Origin: an uncultured Opitutaceae bacterium
Lineage (GTDB): Bacteria > Verrucomicrobiota > Verrucomicrobiia > Opitutales > Opitutaceae
NCBI GenBank assembly: GCA_903862595.1
Contig: CAIOYO010000239.1
Span: forward strand, 1-45,738
DNA length: 45,738 nucleotides
Direction of reading: 5' to 3'
Part shown: positions 1 to 10,050 of the stretch, in pieces
Layout of the letters: every line of letters begins with the position of its first letter
How positions within the stretch are numbered: position 1 is the first letter of the stretch
Made by a program: the position numbers and the translations under genes
The notes under the pieces: generated by a model
The model's database searches: none
What the model saw: the letters and a program-made list of their open reading frames with translations, nothing else
What the model was told of the DNA's origin: nothing

Positions 1-1
1 G

Positions 2-1003
2 ATCGGCGTGGGTACGGCGGCGTACAACACGGCGAACAACATTCTTTTTCTTACGCTGGCCCTGCTACTCTCGTGCCTCGTGCTCAGCGGTGTGCTCTCC
101 TGGATGAACCTGCAGCGCATCACCTGGCGGGTGCGGGCGGAACGGGCGCTGCGCGCCGGACGGACGACGACGCTGGGCTTGGAGGTACGCAACGGAAAGC
201 GACTCCTGCCGACCTATGGGCTGAATTTCGAGATGCAGGCGGGTGGGGAGCGGGCGGAGAGGGTTCCTCTGGCCTTGACCTCGCGCCTCGACCCGGCGGG
301 TGGCGAGACCTGCCTTGAGTGGCAGTGGCGGCCGGAGCGGCGGGGAGAGACCGCGATCACGCTGGTCCGGGTTAGTTCGCTCTTCCCCTTTGGTTTTCTG
401 CGCAAGAGTTACCCGGGCCGGATGCAGCGGCGCGTGTGGGTCTGGCCGGCGACGGTGCCTTACGAGCGGCATGGCGTGCTTGCACCGGCGCGGCGGGCCT
501 CGGGGGAGACGGTGGCGCGGGTGGGGCAGAGCGACGACCTCCTCGCCCTACGGCGCTATGCGCAAGGTGATTCGCAGCGCCTGATTCATTGGAAGGCGAG
601 TGCGCGCACGGGCGAGTGGCTAGTCCGGCAGTTCGCGACGGAAGCGGAGCAGGGCCTCTCGCTCCTCATCGACCCGGACCGCATGCGGTGGCCTCGTCCG
701 GAGCAGTGCGAACTGATGATCAGCCTCGCGGCGACGCTCGCGGAGGACCTCTTCCGGGAAGGGCGCCTCGCGTGGGTGGAGATCGTGCCGGATGCGCCCC
801 GTCGCGTGCGCCGGGTAGCGGACCTGGAGGCGGTGCTGGACCGCCTTGCGCGCATCCCGGACGGCGGTGAAACCGTGGCTCTGCAGCCCAAGCGCGGTGG
901 CGTGGCAGAACCGCCGGAGCGACACAATCGGGTGCGATTCATGCCGGAAGGCAGTCGCGGCGTCGGAGCGTTTCTCGATGGACAACGGGCGGCCCACGCT
1001 TGA
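2..1003 (+). CDS. DUF58 family protein, 5'-truncated by window edge
   Basis: The reading frame is open from the first bases of the window, so the true start is probably upstream; the GTG at position 8 lies inside what looks like a membrane segment and is unlikely to be the start. A hydrophobic helix of about 20 residues follows (NNILFLTLALLLSCLVLSGV). The C-terminal half has the DUF58 signature: an R-Y-x-x-G-D stretch, then R-L-I-H-W-K and an A-R-T-G motif around bases 550-615, in a von Willebrand A-like fold. DUF58 proteins usually sit between a MoxR AAA ATPase and a transglutaminase gene, and the transglutaminase does follow here with a 26-base overlap; moxR would be expected just before the window. 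The biochemical role of the family is not settled. The family call is firm, the function unknown. Confidence 0.85.
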   Translation: MGVGTAAYNTANNILFLTLALLLSCLVLSGVLSWMNLQRITWRVRAERALRAGRTTTLGLEVRNGKRLLPTYGLNFEMQAGGERAERVPLALTSRLDPAGGETCLEWQWRPERRGETAITLVRVSSLFPFGFLRKSYPGRMQRRVWVWPATVPYERHGVLAPARRASGETVARVGQSDDLLALRRYAQGDSQRLIHWKASARTGEWLVRQFATEAEQGLSLLIDPDRMRWPRPEQCELMISLAATLAEDLFREGRLAWVEIVPDAPRRVRRVADLEAVLDRLARIPDGGETVALQPKRGGVAEPPERHNRVRFMPEGSRGVGAFLDGQRAAHA

Positions 1004-3209
1004 TTCGACCGACCTGCACCAGCTGCGCTGGGCACTCGGGACCTGCCTGGCGATGCTCTCGGCGGGCAGCGCCTTCTTTCTCGACCTCGACGTGGGTCCG
1101 TGGGCGATTGCGGTCCTCTTATCCGGCGTGGCGGTGTTCACATGGCCTTCCTTGCCCGGTCGGATTCCGATCTGGGGGCACCGGCTGGCGTTCCCCCTCA
1201 TCTCTGCGGCCTTCCTCGCCGATCTCTACGCCGGTGCGGACACCATGACCGCGCTCGTGCGGGTGCAGCTCCTCCTGCTGACCTATCGCATCATTACCTA
1301 CCGCAAACGTCGCGATGACCTGCAGGTGGTTCTCCTGGGGCTCTTCCTGGTCGTCCTGACGGGCGTACTGACTCTGTCGTTGGGATTTGCGGTGCAGCTG
1401 TTTGCCTTCACCGCCTGTGCGCTTGCGCTGCTGCTGGTGACCACGCTGGTGGACGTGACGACGGGTGGGGCGACCGCGGGTGTCGGCCCGAGCGAGTCTC
1501 CACCGGCGCGGCGAGCCATCCCGGCTTGGGCGGCGGACGTGCGCTGGTTGCGTCTGTGGGGTCGCCTTCGCGCCGGCGTTGAGTGGCGCTTGGTGGGATT
1601 GGGAGTCGGTCTCTTCGCTGGAGTCGTGGCGGTGACGGCCCTCCTGTTTACGGCGATTCCGCGCTTCGAGCTCGGAAGATCCTTCTTTCTGGATCAGCTG
1701 ATCACGAAGAAGACCCGGACAGGATTTTCGGACAGCATTCGGTTCGGTGACGTCACCCAGATTCAGGAGGATACCAGCGTCGCGTTCACCGTGGACGGCG
1801 TCTCACCGGAGCGGCTGCCGGGGGTGCCGTACTGGCGCATGGTGGTATTGGATGAGCATCGTGACGGTGGATTTCAGAGCTCGTCGGCCTTGCGAACGGA
1901 GTTGGCGCGGCGCACCTTGCAGCGGCGCGTGGCCGTGGAGGGAGGGGTCGCCCGCCGCGCGGGCGAGACGGAGCGGTGGCGCTTCTATTTGGAGCCGGGA
2001 GTGAGCCGTTACCTCCCGCTGACCGGGGCGTTTCGTGAGCTGCGCTTCAACCGCCCGATGGATTTCCAGCAGAACATCCCCCTCCGCATGGTGGTCCTGG
2101 CGAGCGATCCCGGGGAGCTCGTGGGATTCGAGATCGAGGCGATGGAGTCGGCGGCGATTCTTCCTGATCCGGTCCACGCCAACCGGACACGTGAAGCCGC
2201 CGACATTGCGGGTTTGGGCTACTGGCAATTGGCGGTGGCGCCAGAGGAGCGGTTGCGTCTGGAGCAGTGGGTGAAGGAAATCACTGCGGGGGAGGAATTG
2301 AGCCCGGAGGACTTCGCGGTGCGGGCGGCGCGCTGGCTGGCGACGCGGCACCGGTATGGCCTTGAGTCGGCGCTCCCCGTCGGGCGGGGTGATGCGGTCG
2401 TCCGCTGGCTCGATGGCGGTGATGTCGGGCACTGCGAACTCTTCGCGGCGAGCTTCACCCTCTTGGCGCGGGCGGCGGGGCACCCCGCGCGACTGGTCAC
2501 GGGATTCAAGGGAGGCTCGTGGAACGAATTCAGCGGGAGCTTGATCGTGCGGAACTCGATGGCGCACGCGTGGTGCGAACTCTGGGATGGAAAGGGAGCA
2601 TGGATTCGGGTGGACCCGACTCCCGGGTCCTTTGCGGTGGGTGAGCCGACTCCGGAGTTGGCGGCGGCGCAGCAACGCGGGCGCACCGTCGATCGTGGCT
2701 GGGGGGCGCGGCTCGATGGACTGCGAGTCTTCTGGTACCGGCGCGTGATCAACTTTGATCAGAGTGCGCAGCTCGAGTTGGTGGAAGAGGTGCAGGGCGG
2801 CTTGCGGGCGTGGATGGCGGAGGGCCGGGAGTGGATGGCGGCGGTCACGCGCGGTGTGGTTGACTGGGTCCGACGTCCCCGGCTGGCCGAGCAATGGCTC
2901 CTGATCTTCCTCCTCTTCGTCGCGCTTCCCCTTTCACTCTGGGCGGGACTGCGGTGGGCCGAACCGGCGCTCTGGTGGGCGGTGGCGCGGTTGCGGGGAC
3001 GCGGCTCGCGAGGGCATGCGGCGGTCCGACGAGAGGCGACCCGTTGGCTCCGGCGCCTGCCCGGTGGGCGAAGCGAGACCGGGGAGCTCCCGCGCGTGCG
3101 GGCCGAACTGGAGGCCCTGCGTTTCGGTCGTCCCGTGGATCGTGAGACGGCGCGGCAGATCTTCGTGCGGGCGCGCCGAGCGACCCGCGCAGAGCGAGCA
3201 CGGCGTTGA
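978..3209 (+). CDS. TgpA-like membrane transglutaminase
   Basis: This 743-residue protein has an N-terminal block of several hydrophobic helices (about residues 15-250, DUF3488-like), a periplasmic transglutaminase-like domain and a late membrane helix (about 640-665) before a charged cytoplasmic tail. The papain-type triad is readable as C486 in GHCELF, H530 in MAHAW and D546 in RVDPTPG. An upstream in-frame start at 846 would overlap the DUF58 gene by more than 150 bases, so ATG 978 is chosen (26-base overlap). TgpA of Pseudomonas aeruginosa is the characterised relative; its substrate is not well defined. The overlap with the DUF58 gene implies coupled translation and a shared envelope function. 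The stop lies 35 bases from the convergent pdhC stop. Confidence 0.87.
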   Translation: MDNGRPTLDSTDLHQLRWALGTCLAMLSAGSAFFLDLDVGPWAIAVLLSGVAVFTWPSLPGRIPIWGHRLAFPLISAAFLADLYAGADTMTALVRVQLLLLTYRIITYRKRRDDLQVVLLGLFLVVLTGVLTLSLGFAVQLFAFTACALALLLVTTLVDVTTGGATAGVGPSESPPARRAIPAWAADVRWLRLWGRLRAGVEWRLVGLGVGLFAGVVAVTALLFTAIPRFELGRSFFLDQLITKKTRTGFSDSIRFGDVTQIQEDTSVAFTVDGVSPERLPGVPYWRMVVLDEHRDGGFQSSSALRTELARRTLQRRVAVEGGVARRAGETERWRFYLEPGVSRYLPLTGAFRELRFNRPMDFQQNIPLRMVVLASDPGELVGFEIEAMESAAILPDPVHANRTREAADIAGLGYWQLAVAPEERLRLEQWVKEITAGEELSPEDFAVRAARWLATRHRYGLESALPVGRGDAVVRWLDGGDVGHCELFAASFTLLARAAGHPARLVTGFKGGSWNEFSGSLIVRNSMAHAWCELWDGKGAWIRVDPTPGSFAVGEPTPELAAAQQRGRTVDRGWGARLDGLRVFWYRRVINFDQSAQLELVEEVQGGLRAWMAEGREWMAAVTRGVVDWVRRPRLAEQWLLIFLLFVALPLSLWAGLRWAEPALWWAVARLRGRGSRGHAAVRREATRWLRRLPGGRSETGELPRVRAELEALRFGRPVDRETARQIFVRARRATRAERARR

Positions 3210-3244
3210 GTGGCTGCGGGTGCGGCGGGGCCGCGGGCGCCGAC

Positions 3245-4525
3245 TCAGATCAGCAGCAGCGCCGGCTTCTGCAGGACATCGCGCAGCGCGGCGAGGAACG
3301 TCGCGCCGACCGCCCCGTCGACGACCCGGTGGTCGCACGACAGCGTGAGTGACATCCGCTGGCCGACGACGATGCGATCACCGTCCACGACGGGCTTGGT
3401 CACGGTGGCGCCGACGGCGAGGATCGCGGCATTGGGCGGATTGATGATGGCGGAGAAACGATCGACTCCCATCATGCCCAGATTGCTGACGCAGAAGGTG
3501 CCGCCGGTGAACTGTTCCGGCTTGAGCTTCTTGTCCTTGGCGAGACGCCCGAGCGACTTGGCCTCGGAGCTGATTGCGAAGATTGACTTGGCGTGGGCGT
3601 CGCGCACGACCGGCGTGATCAGGCCATCCTCGATGGCGACGGCGAAGGACACGTGGGCGGCGCCGTGGTAACGGATCTGCGATCCCTCCCAAGACGCGTT
3701 GACGGCGGGGACGCGGCGCAGCGCCTCGGCGCAGGCCTTGAGGATGAAGTCGTTGACGGAGAGCTTGACGCCCTCGGCCTCGAGACTCGCGTTGAGCTGC
3801 TGGCGCAGCGTCAGGAGCGGGGCGGCATCGACCTCTACCTCGAGGTAGAAGTGGGGGATCTGCGTCTTGGACTCGAGGAGGCGCTTGGCGATCACGCCGC
3901 GCATGGTAGAGACCGCGACGGCGCGATCCTCTTGGATGGGGCCCTTGGCGAAGACGGAGCCAGTGGGTAGGCTCGCGGACGACCGGCGCGCGCCAGGATT
4001 GGCGGCGGCGGCCAGGACGTCGGCGCGCACGATGCGACCGCTGGGGCCGGAGCCCTGAATCGACGCCGGGGCGAGCTGGTGCTCGTTCGCGAGCTTGCGG
4101 GCGAGCGGGGTGATCCGGACGCGGTCAGAGCTGCTGGTGCTGGCCGCGGCGGCGACCGGCGCGGCGCTTGCAGCCGGAGCTGGCGCGGGTGCGGCGGCGG
4201 GAGCAGGAGCCGGGGCTGGAGCGGCCTTGGCGACCGGTGCGGGTGCGGCGGCCGCTGCGGCAGTCGCGGTGGTGGGGACCGTTTCTCCCGGCTTGCCGAC
4301 GGCGCAGAGTGGTGCCCCGACCGCGACCTGGGAGCCGGCGGGGGAAAAGATCTTCAGCAGCGTGCCATCGAAGAAGCACTCGAGCTCCATCGTCGCCTTG
4401 TCGGTCTCGACCTCGGCGAGCATGGTGCCCGACTTCACGACGTCGCCTTCCTTCTTCAGCCATTTGACCAGCGTACCCACCGTCATGGTGTCGCTGAGTT
4501 TGGGCATCTCGATGATTTGGGCCAT
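3245..4525 (-). CDS. pdhC: Pyruvate dehydrogenase E2, dihydrolipoamide acetyltransferase
   Basis: E2 core of the pyruvate dehydrogenase complex; it moves the acetyl group from lipoyl-lysine to CoA in the cytosol. The 426 residues show one N-terminal lipoyl domain with the lipoylated lysine K43 in ETDKATME, a long Ala/Pro linker (about 85-135), a peripheral subunit-binding domain (about 137-175, RITPLARKLA), and the 2-oxoacid acyltransferase catalytic domain ending with H399 and D403 in CDHRVVDG. The length fits a single-lipoyl E2. It is the third pdh gene, 53 bases after pdhB. No dihydrolipoamide dehydrogenase (E3) gene is adjacent, so E3 must come from elsewhere. The pyruvate assignment, rather than another 2-oxoacid, rests on the companion E1 genes. 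Confidence 0.95.
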   Translation of the reverse strand: MAQIIEMPKLSDTMTVGTLVKWLKKEGDVVKSGTMLAEVETDKATMELECFFDGTLLKIFSPAGSQVAVGAPLCAVGKPGETVPTTATAAAAAAPAPVAKAAPAPAPAPAAAPAPAPAASAAPVAAAASTSSSDRVRITPLARKLANEHQLAPASIQGSGPSGRIVRADVLAAAANPGARRSSASLPTGSVFAKGPIQEDRAVAVSTMRGVIAKRLLESKTQIPHFYLEVEVDAAPLLTLRQQLNASLEAEGVKLSVNDFILKACAEALRRVPAVNASWEGSQIRYHGAAHVSFAVAIEDGLITPVVRDAHAKSIFAISSEAKSLGRLAKDKKLKPEQFTGGTFCVSNLGMMGVDRFSAIINPPNAAILAVGATVTKPVVDGDRIVVGQRMSLTLSCDHRVVDGAVGATFLAALRDVLQKPALLLI

Positions 4526-4578
4526 GGCGGGGGAGAAGTGCGGTTCGGCGGGGGGAAGACTAGGCTGCTGGAGTGAGA

Positions 4579-5556
4579 TCAGGCGAGCACCTTGAGGGCT
4601 TCTGCGTAGATCCGATTCGGATTCGGCAGCTGCTCGACCTCGACGGGCGGGCTGTAGATGGCCGGGGCGTCGACGGTGGTGACCCGGTGAATCGGCGCAT
4701 CGAGCTCGTCGAAGGCCTCGCGCTGGATCGTGAACGCGAGCTGCGCGCCGACGCTGGCGAACGGCTTTTGCTCCTCGACGATCAGGACGCGGTGCGTGCG
4801 GGCGACGGAGGCCAGGACGGTATCGACATCGAGTGGGCGAATGGACCGGAGGTCGACGACCTCGACGGAAATCTTGTGCTCGGCGGCGAGGCGTTCCGCT
4901 GCAGCGAGGGAGTGCAGCACGGAGCGCCCATAGGTGATGATGCTGAGATCGGTGCCCGGACGCTTGATGTCGGCGACACCGAGCGGGATCGTGTATTCGC
5001 CCTCGGGGACCTCGCCCTTCTCACCGTAGAGGATGGTGTTCTCGAGGAAGAAGACCGGGTCGTTGTCACGGATCGCGGACTTGAGCAGCCCCTTGGCGTC
5101 GTAGGCCGTGGCCGGGACGACGACCTTCACGCCGGGGTGATTGGCGAGGACGTTTTCGGGCGTGTGCGAGTGGGTGGCGCCGACGTTGGTGCCGCCGTTG
5201 GCGGGGCCGCGGATGACGATGGGGCAGTTGATCTGGCCGCCGGACATGTAGCGTACGTTGGCGGCGTTGTTCAGGATCTGGTCGAATGCGACCGAGTAGA
5301 ACGACCAGAACATGAGCTCCATGACTGGCCGGACGCCGAGCATGGAAGCGCCGATGCCAGCCCCGATGAAGCCGGCTTCGCTGATCGGCGTGTCAACGAT
5401 CCGTTTCGGACCGTACTTGGCGAGGAGGCCCTCGGTGACCTTGTAGGCGCCGTTGAACTGGGCGACCTCCTCGCCCATGATGACGACGTTCGGGTCACGA
5501 TCGAGCTCTTCGGAGAGCGCGTGACGAATGGCTTCGCGGTAGGTGATCAGAGGCAC
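4579..5556 (-). CDS. pdhB: Pyruvate dehydrogenase E1 component, beta subunit
   Basis: The 325-residue beta chain of the heterotetrameric E1 decarboxylase binds thiamine diphosphate together with the alpha chain. The N-terminus reads PLITYREAIRHAL, and the conserved MGEEVAQFNGAYKVTEGL and the STYGRS-like stretch (IITYGRSVLHSL) follow. The frame stays open further upstream, to an ATG at 5727, but that would overlap pdhA by 125 bases and add 57 low-complexity residues; the GTG at 5556 gives the normal family length and leaves a 46-base spacer after pdhA. The gene lies in the order pdhA-pdhB-pdhC on the minus strand. Confidence 0.93.
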   Translation of the reverse strand: MPLITYREAIRHALSEELDRDPNVVIMGEEVAQFNGAYKVTEGLLAKYGPKRIVDTPISEAGFIGAGIGASMLGVRPVMELMFWSFYSVAFDQILNNAANVRYMSGGQINCPIVIRGPANGGTNVGATHSHTPENVLANHPGVKVVVPATAYDAKGLLKSAIRDNDPVFFLENTILYGEKGEVPEGEYTIPLGVADIKRPGTDLSIITYGRSVLHSLAAAERLAAEHKISVEVVDLRSIRPLDVDTVLASVARTHRVLIVEEQKPFASVGAQLAFTIQREAFDELDAPIHRVTTVDAPAIYSPPVEVEQLPNPNRIYAEALKVLA

Positions 5557-5602
5557 GGCGGAAAGGGGACGAAGGTTGGAGCGGGCGGCGTGATCGGACG
5601 CA

Positions 5603-6703
<1,101 letters not shown>

Positions 6704-6757
6704 AGGAAACGCGGTTGCGGGAATTAAAGGAGCAGTCTTCGCCGGATGCGGGCGAAA

Positions 6758-7303
6758 TCAAGAGTTACTTGGCGGCGGTGCGCCCGGCGCGGGGGCGGCG
6801 AGAGATTCCTCGACGGTGTAGACGATTGGACCGTTCGGATCGCATTCGGCCCGCAGCGCCACAAAGCCATCGCGATGCTGGTCGTAGAGCGGCCAAAGGA
6901 TCTTCCGGTCGGTCTCGGGGATGGCGAGGCCGTCGATCGCTTGCCGGGAAAAGAAGGCAAACCGCCCCTCCGCGATCTCGGGCGGCACCTCGTCGTGGGT
7001 CCGACGTGAGCGAAACAGGAAAAGCAACCAATGCGACTGTCCCTCGTACGCCCGCTCCGCGATCATTGCAAAAAGATGAAGGTCAGATGGTTCCAGCACG
7101 AGTCCGGCTTCTTCACGGGCCTCGCGGACGGCGCATTCAAACGGCGATTCCCCAAGGGACGTCTCCAGCTTACCCCCGAGTGGGCTCCACGAGCCACGGT
7201 TGGGAGCCTTGTTTCTCAGTAGCAGAAGTTGTTCACCACTCGTGTTTTCAATAAAAACCAGTACGGCGATCTTGTAGCCGAGGGCAGGGACGACGGCGCT
7301 CAT
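6758..7303 (-). CDS. Nudix hydrolase
   Basis: This 181-residue Nudix protein probably hydrolyses a nucleoside diphosphate linked to another group; its substrate cannot be read from sequence. The Nudix box begins with GGKLE and ends with REAREEAGL (about residues 43-68), but two extra residues lie between the glycine loop and the first glutamate (GKLETSLGE rather than the usual spacing). The catalytic helix R-E-x-x-E-E is intact. It lies 54 bases before pdhA on the same strand and is divergent from the pilus operon. A co-transcribed relation to pdhABC is possible but unproven. Confidence 0.87.
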   Translation of the reverse strand: MSAVVPALGYKIAVLVFIENTSGEQLLLLRNKAPNRGSWSPLGGKLETSLGESPFECAVREAREEAGLVLEPSDLHLFAMIAERAYEGQSHWLLFLFRSRRTHDEVPPEIAEGRFAFFSRQAIDGLAIPETDRKILWPLYDQHRDGFVALRAECDPNGPIVYTVEESLAAPAPGAPPPSNS

Positions 7304-7388
7304 CGTGGATCACGGGATCTTGTAGGTGGAATGGGCGCGAGGTCACGCCCGGATTACGCAAAAGTTAATCTAGAGCATAATATTTGCC

Positions 7389-7416
7389 TTGACAGTCGCG
7401 CGTATAAGACAATCAT
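7389..7416 (+). promoter_or_regulatory. Candidate sigma-70 promoter of the pilus-type operon
   Basis: An exact TTGACA lies at 7389-7394, followed after 16 bases by AATCAT (7411-7416), a fair -10 match. The element lies in an AT-rich island (about 7360-7430) inside very GC-rich DNA, between the divergent Nudix gene and the PilM-PilN gene. If used, transcription would begin near 7423, which argues against protein starts upstream of that. The -10 is imperfect, so the call is tentative. Confidence 0.4.
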
Positions 7417-7477
7417 TAGCGATATGATCGTGCGATTGCTGTCGATGGGCGTGACGGGCGGTGGCGAGTCGGTGGAG

Positions 7478-9133
7478 ATGAAGAAGGAGCGAGGGGTTAG
7501 GTGGCATGCTCGCTGGCTGGGAAGGGCTGACGTGGTCGGGGCCATGCGGACGGGTGCGGCAGAGGTCGCTGCCTGTGAGGACGTGGCCGCCGCTCCGGGG
7601 GTCGCCGGTCGCCCGGGAGACCTCCGGCCCGCCGATGCGGGGCGGGTGAGGAGTGCTGCGAGATGGATGGCCTGGCCGGCGCGCTCGGGGGTCGGGTGGG
7701 CGGTGCTGCGGCCCTCGGACGTGGTGCGGCGGGAGTTTTGGCTGGAAGAAACGGCCTTGCGGGCGGACCCGGGGGTCATGCGGTTCGAGGCCTTGCAACA
7801 TCTGGGTTCGGCGGCCTCCGATGTCGCGTGGAACGTACGTGCCGGTGTGCCTCAGGGTGGGCGCGTGCGGGTCGAACTGCGCAGCGTGGCGGTGCGGCAG
7901 GCGGAACGAGCGTGCGAGCAACTGGAGGCCGCCGGGGTGGGGCCGGAGCGGCTCTTGGATCCGGCCGATGTGCTTGAGGCGGCGTGGCGGGAGTCACGGG
8001 AGTCGGCGATGGTTGAGCCCGGCTTGATCTTGTTTCTGGGCGAGCAGGAGAGCGTGTTGATCTGGCTGGATGATACCGCGCGGCGCGTGCGAAACCTCGC
8101 GCTTGGAGTCCGGAGCGTCGTCGAGGAGGTTACTGGCCGACGTGCTGGCGCCGGTCGGCAGAGTGAACGGGGTGCGAGTCCGGCGGACCGGCTGGAGGTG
8201 GCGCGGGATGAGGAGGTGTCGGTGACGCTGGCCGCGCGCGCCCACCTCGAGGTCTCGCGGCTCTTTACGACCGCGGGTATTCAGATGGCGGATCAACCGG
8301 CCAGGCCGGTCGGTGTCTGGGTATGTGGTGAGGCGGCGAGCGCTCCAGCCTTTGTGGCGACGCTGGCGTCGCGGCTGGGTCTCCCGGTTCATGCGTGGGA
8401 GGCATCGCTGGGTGACGCGGAGTGGTGGGCCGAGCCGCCTGTCGCGCGACGGCAGGAGTGGAATGCGTATGTGTGTGGGGTGCTGCGACTGTGGCGGCGG
8501 AGACGTGAAGACGAAGCGATCGATGCTTGCTTCCTGCCACCGGTCCGGAGCGGACGATTGGCGCGACGGTTCGCGCACGCGACGCTGATGGGGGCAGCGG
8601 CGCTCGTCACCCTCGGGGCGATTCCGCCGGCCCTGCACTATCACCATCTTGCGAAGGACATGGCGGATCGGGTGCGTCGGCTCGACGAGGAGGTCCAGCG
8701 GTTGCAGCGCATCGACACGGAGAACCGGGCGGCGCTCCACCGCCTGAGCGCGGAGCGGTCGCGGGTGGAGGCCTTGCATGAGCTCGCCTCGGCGCGATTG
8801 CGTTGGCCTCGTTTCCTCGGTGGGCTTGAGCAGTGTTTGGAGGAGGTCGAGGACGCATGGCTCGACGGCCTGCACCCTGCGGGTGATGCCGCGACGCGCA
8901 GTTCGGGCGCGCTGCACGTGCGCGTGACCGGGTGCTTGCTCGCATCTGAGACGGGGCCTCAATCCGGTGCGTTGGACGAATTGGAGGCGGAGCCGCGGGT
9001 GCAGGCGTTGCTCGCGCAGGTGGCCCGGTTGCCCTCGATTGAGCGGATCGAGCGCGAACGCTTCGCGCGAACGGAGCCGGGGCTGTTGCGCTTCGATCTT
9101 GAGCTCGCCTTGGCCGAGGAGGCGTTGCGGTGA
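7478..9133 (+). CDS. PilM-PilN-type fusion protein, pilus/secretion platform
   Basis: From the chosen start the protein has 551 residues. The N-terminal part resembles the actin-like PilM/FtsA fold: a strand-turn pattern LILFLGEQESVLIWLDD and a late GVWVCGEAASAPAF segment, where PilM proteins have phosphate loops. Next come one membrane helix (about residues 366-388, LMGAAALVTLGAI), a coiled coil rich in Arg/Glu, and a PilN-like periplasmic domain. In most bacteria PilM and PilN are separate, so this is a natural fusion or a GspL-like arrangement. The start is uncertain: in-frame ATGs exist at 7424, 7445, 7478 and 7544, and the first 60 residues are low-complexity. 7478 is chosen because GGTGGAG lies just before it, although too close for an ideal ribosome site. 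The next gene starts in the stop codon (GTGA). Confidence 0.72.
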   Translation: MKKERGVRWHARWLGRADVVGAMRTGAAEVAACEDVAAAPGVAGRPGDLRPADAGRVRSAARWMAWPARSGVGWAVLRPSDVVRREFWLEETALRADPGVMRFEALQHLGSAASDVAWNVRAGVPQGGRVRVELRSVAVRQAERACEQLEAAGVGPERLLDPADVLEAAWRESRESAMVEPGLILFLGEQESVLIWLDDTARRVRNLALGVRSVVEEVTGRRAGAGRQSERGASPADRLEVARDEEVSVTLAARAHLEVSRLFTTAGIQMADQPARPVGVWVCGEAASAPAFVATLASRLGLPVHAWEASLGDAEWWAEPPVARRQEWNAYVCGVLRLWRRRREDEAIDACFLPPVRSGRLARRFAHATLMGAAALVTLGAIPPALHYHHLAKDMADRVRRLDEEVQRLQRIDTENRAALHRLSAERSRVEALHELASARLRWPRFLGGLEQCLEEVEDAWLDGLHPAGDAATRSSGALHVRVTGCLLASETGPQSGALDELEAEPRVQALLAQVARLPSIERIERERFARTEPGLLRFDLELALAEEALR

Positions 9134-10050
9134 CGCTGCGGCACCTCGTTGGAGCGGCAGTCGGTGCGCGCCGTGCGGCTGCGCTTGCCGGCATCGTCAT
9201 GGTTTTGGCGGGCCTGCTCGCGGCGACGGTCCATCAGGCGGGCGTGGCTCGGTTGCAGGCTGGGAGGATTGTTGACCTTGAGCGCCGGCGAGGCGGCCTT
9301 CTGGCGGGCGATCCCGCGGCGAGTGAAGAGACGACGCGCCGCTTGCGAGCCGTGCTCGATGAGACGGCGCGCGCGGCGGATGCCCTGGATGCGCGGCTGC
9401 TCGGATCCGTCCCGCAAGAGCTGCTTGGAGCCGACAACGAGGCGGTCAGGGAGCGGGCCGACGCCTTTTTCGATCTCGCGTGGTACACGGAGGAAATGCG
9501 GGCGACGGCGGCGGCGGCGAACGTGGAGCTCGCGCCGCGGGAGGCCTTTGGGTTCGCCGTGCACGCGGAGGGCGCGCCTCGGAACGAAGATGTGGCGCGC
9601 GTGCACCGTCAGCGGGAGCGCATCGAACGGTTGCTGCGCCTACTCTTTGCCGCTGGGCCGGTGCGGCTGGACTGGATTCGGCGCGAGCGGCCGGCGACCG
9701 ATCGCCTCGCCGTTTCGGGCCGCGCGGAGGAGTCAGGCGCAGAGCGTGATTATTTTGAGCCGGAGTCGCACTTGCTGCTGCGAGAGCGTGGAACGCTCGA
9801 GACCTTGGCTTTCCAAGTCTGCTTTGTGGCGACGGGCGCCGAGGTGCTGCGGACCCTGATCAACGGCCTGCTCGCCGATGAGAGAGCGTGGGTGGTGAGA
9901 TGGATCGAGGTGAAGCCGATCGGGGATCCTGCGTCCAGTGCCGCGTCGGCCGAGGAGCAGATGCTTGCCGCTCCGCCACTGCGGGTTTCGCTCCTTGTCG
10001 AGAGCGTGGAGGGGCGCGTGCGTTCGGGTTTACCGGAGGAACGGTCATGA
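9130..10050 (+). CDS. Amuc_1100-like / PilO-type bitopic inner-membrane protein
   Basis: This 306-residue protein starts at a GTG that overlaps the stop of the previous gene by 4 bases. It has a short cytoplasmic N-terminus, one membrane helix (about 17-36, AALAGIVMVLAGLLAAT), a long Arg/Glu/Ala coiled coil (about 40-90), and two mixed alpha/beta segments. This plan is that of PilO/GspM and of the verrucomicrobial Amuc_1100 protein, with which it seems to share a pattern of an aromatic segment near FFDLAWYTEEM and a strand GFAVHAEGAP. The similarity is recognised by eye and position, not by alignment. Role inferred: periplasmic alignment complex between the PilM-PilN protein and the secretin. 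Confidence 0.65.
   Translation: MTLRHLVGAAVGARRAAALAGIVMVLAGLLAATVHQAGVARLQAGRIVDLERRRGGLLAGDPAASEETTRRLRAVLDETARAADALDARLLGSVPQELLGADNEAVRERADAFFDLAWYTEEMRATAAAANVELAPREAFGFAVHAEGAPRNEDVARVHRQRERIERLLRLLFAAGPVRLDWIRRERPATDRLAVSGRAEESGAERDYFEPESHLLLRERGTLETLAFQVCFVATGAEVLRTLINGLLADERAWVVRWIEVKPIGDPASSAASAEEQMLAAPPLRVSLLVESVEGRVRSGLPEERS

Noticed and set aside
7229-7477. N-terminal extension of the PilM-PilN protein up to 7229
   Set aside because: The extension crosses the proposed promoter and AT-rich island and overlaps the start of the divergent Nudix gene; it carries no conserved sequence.
9888-10046. Upstream extension of the second bitopic pilus-operon protein
   Set aside because: It lies inside the previous gene in another frame; ATG 10047 has a good ribosome site and the typical 4-base overlap.
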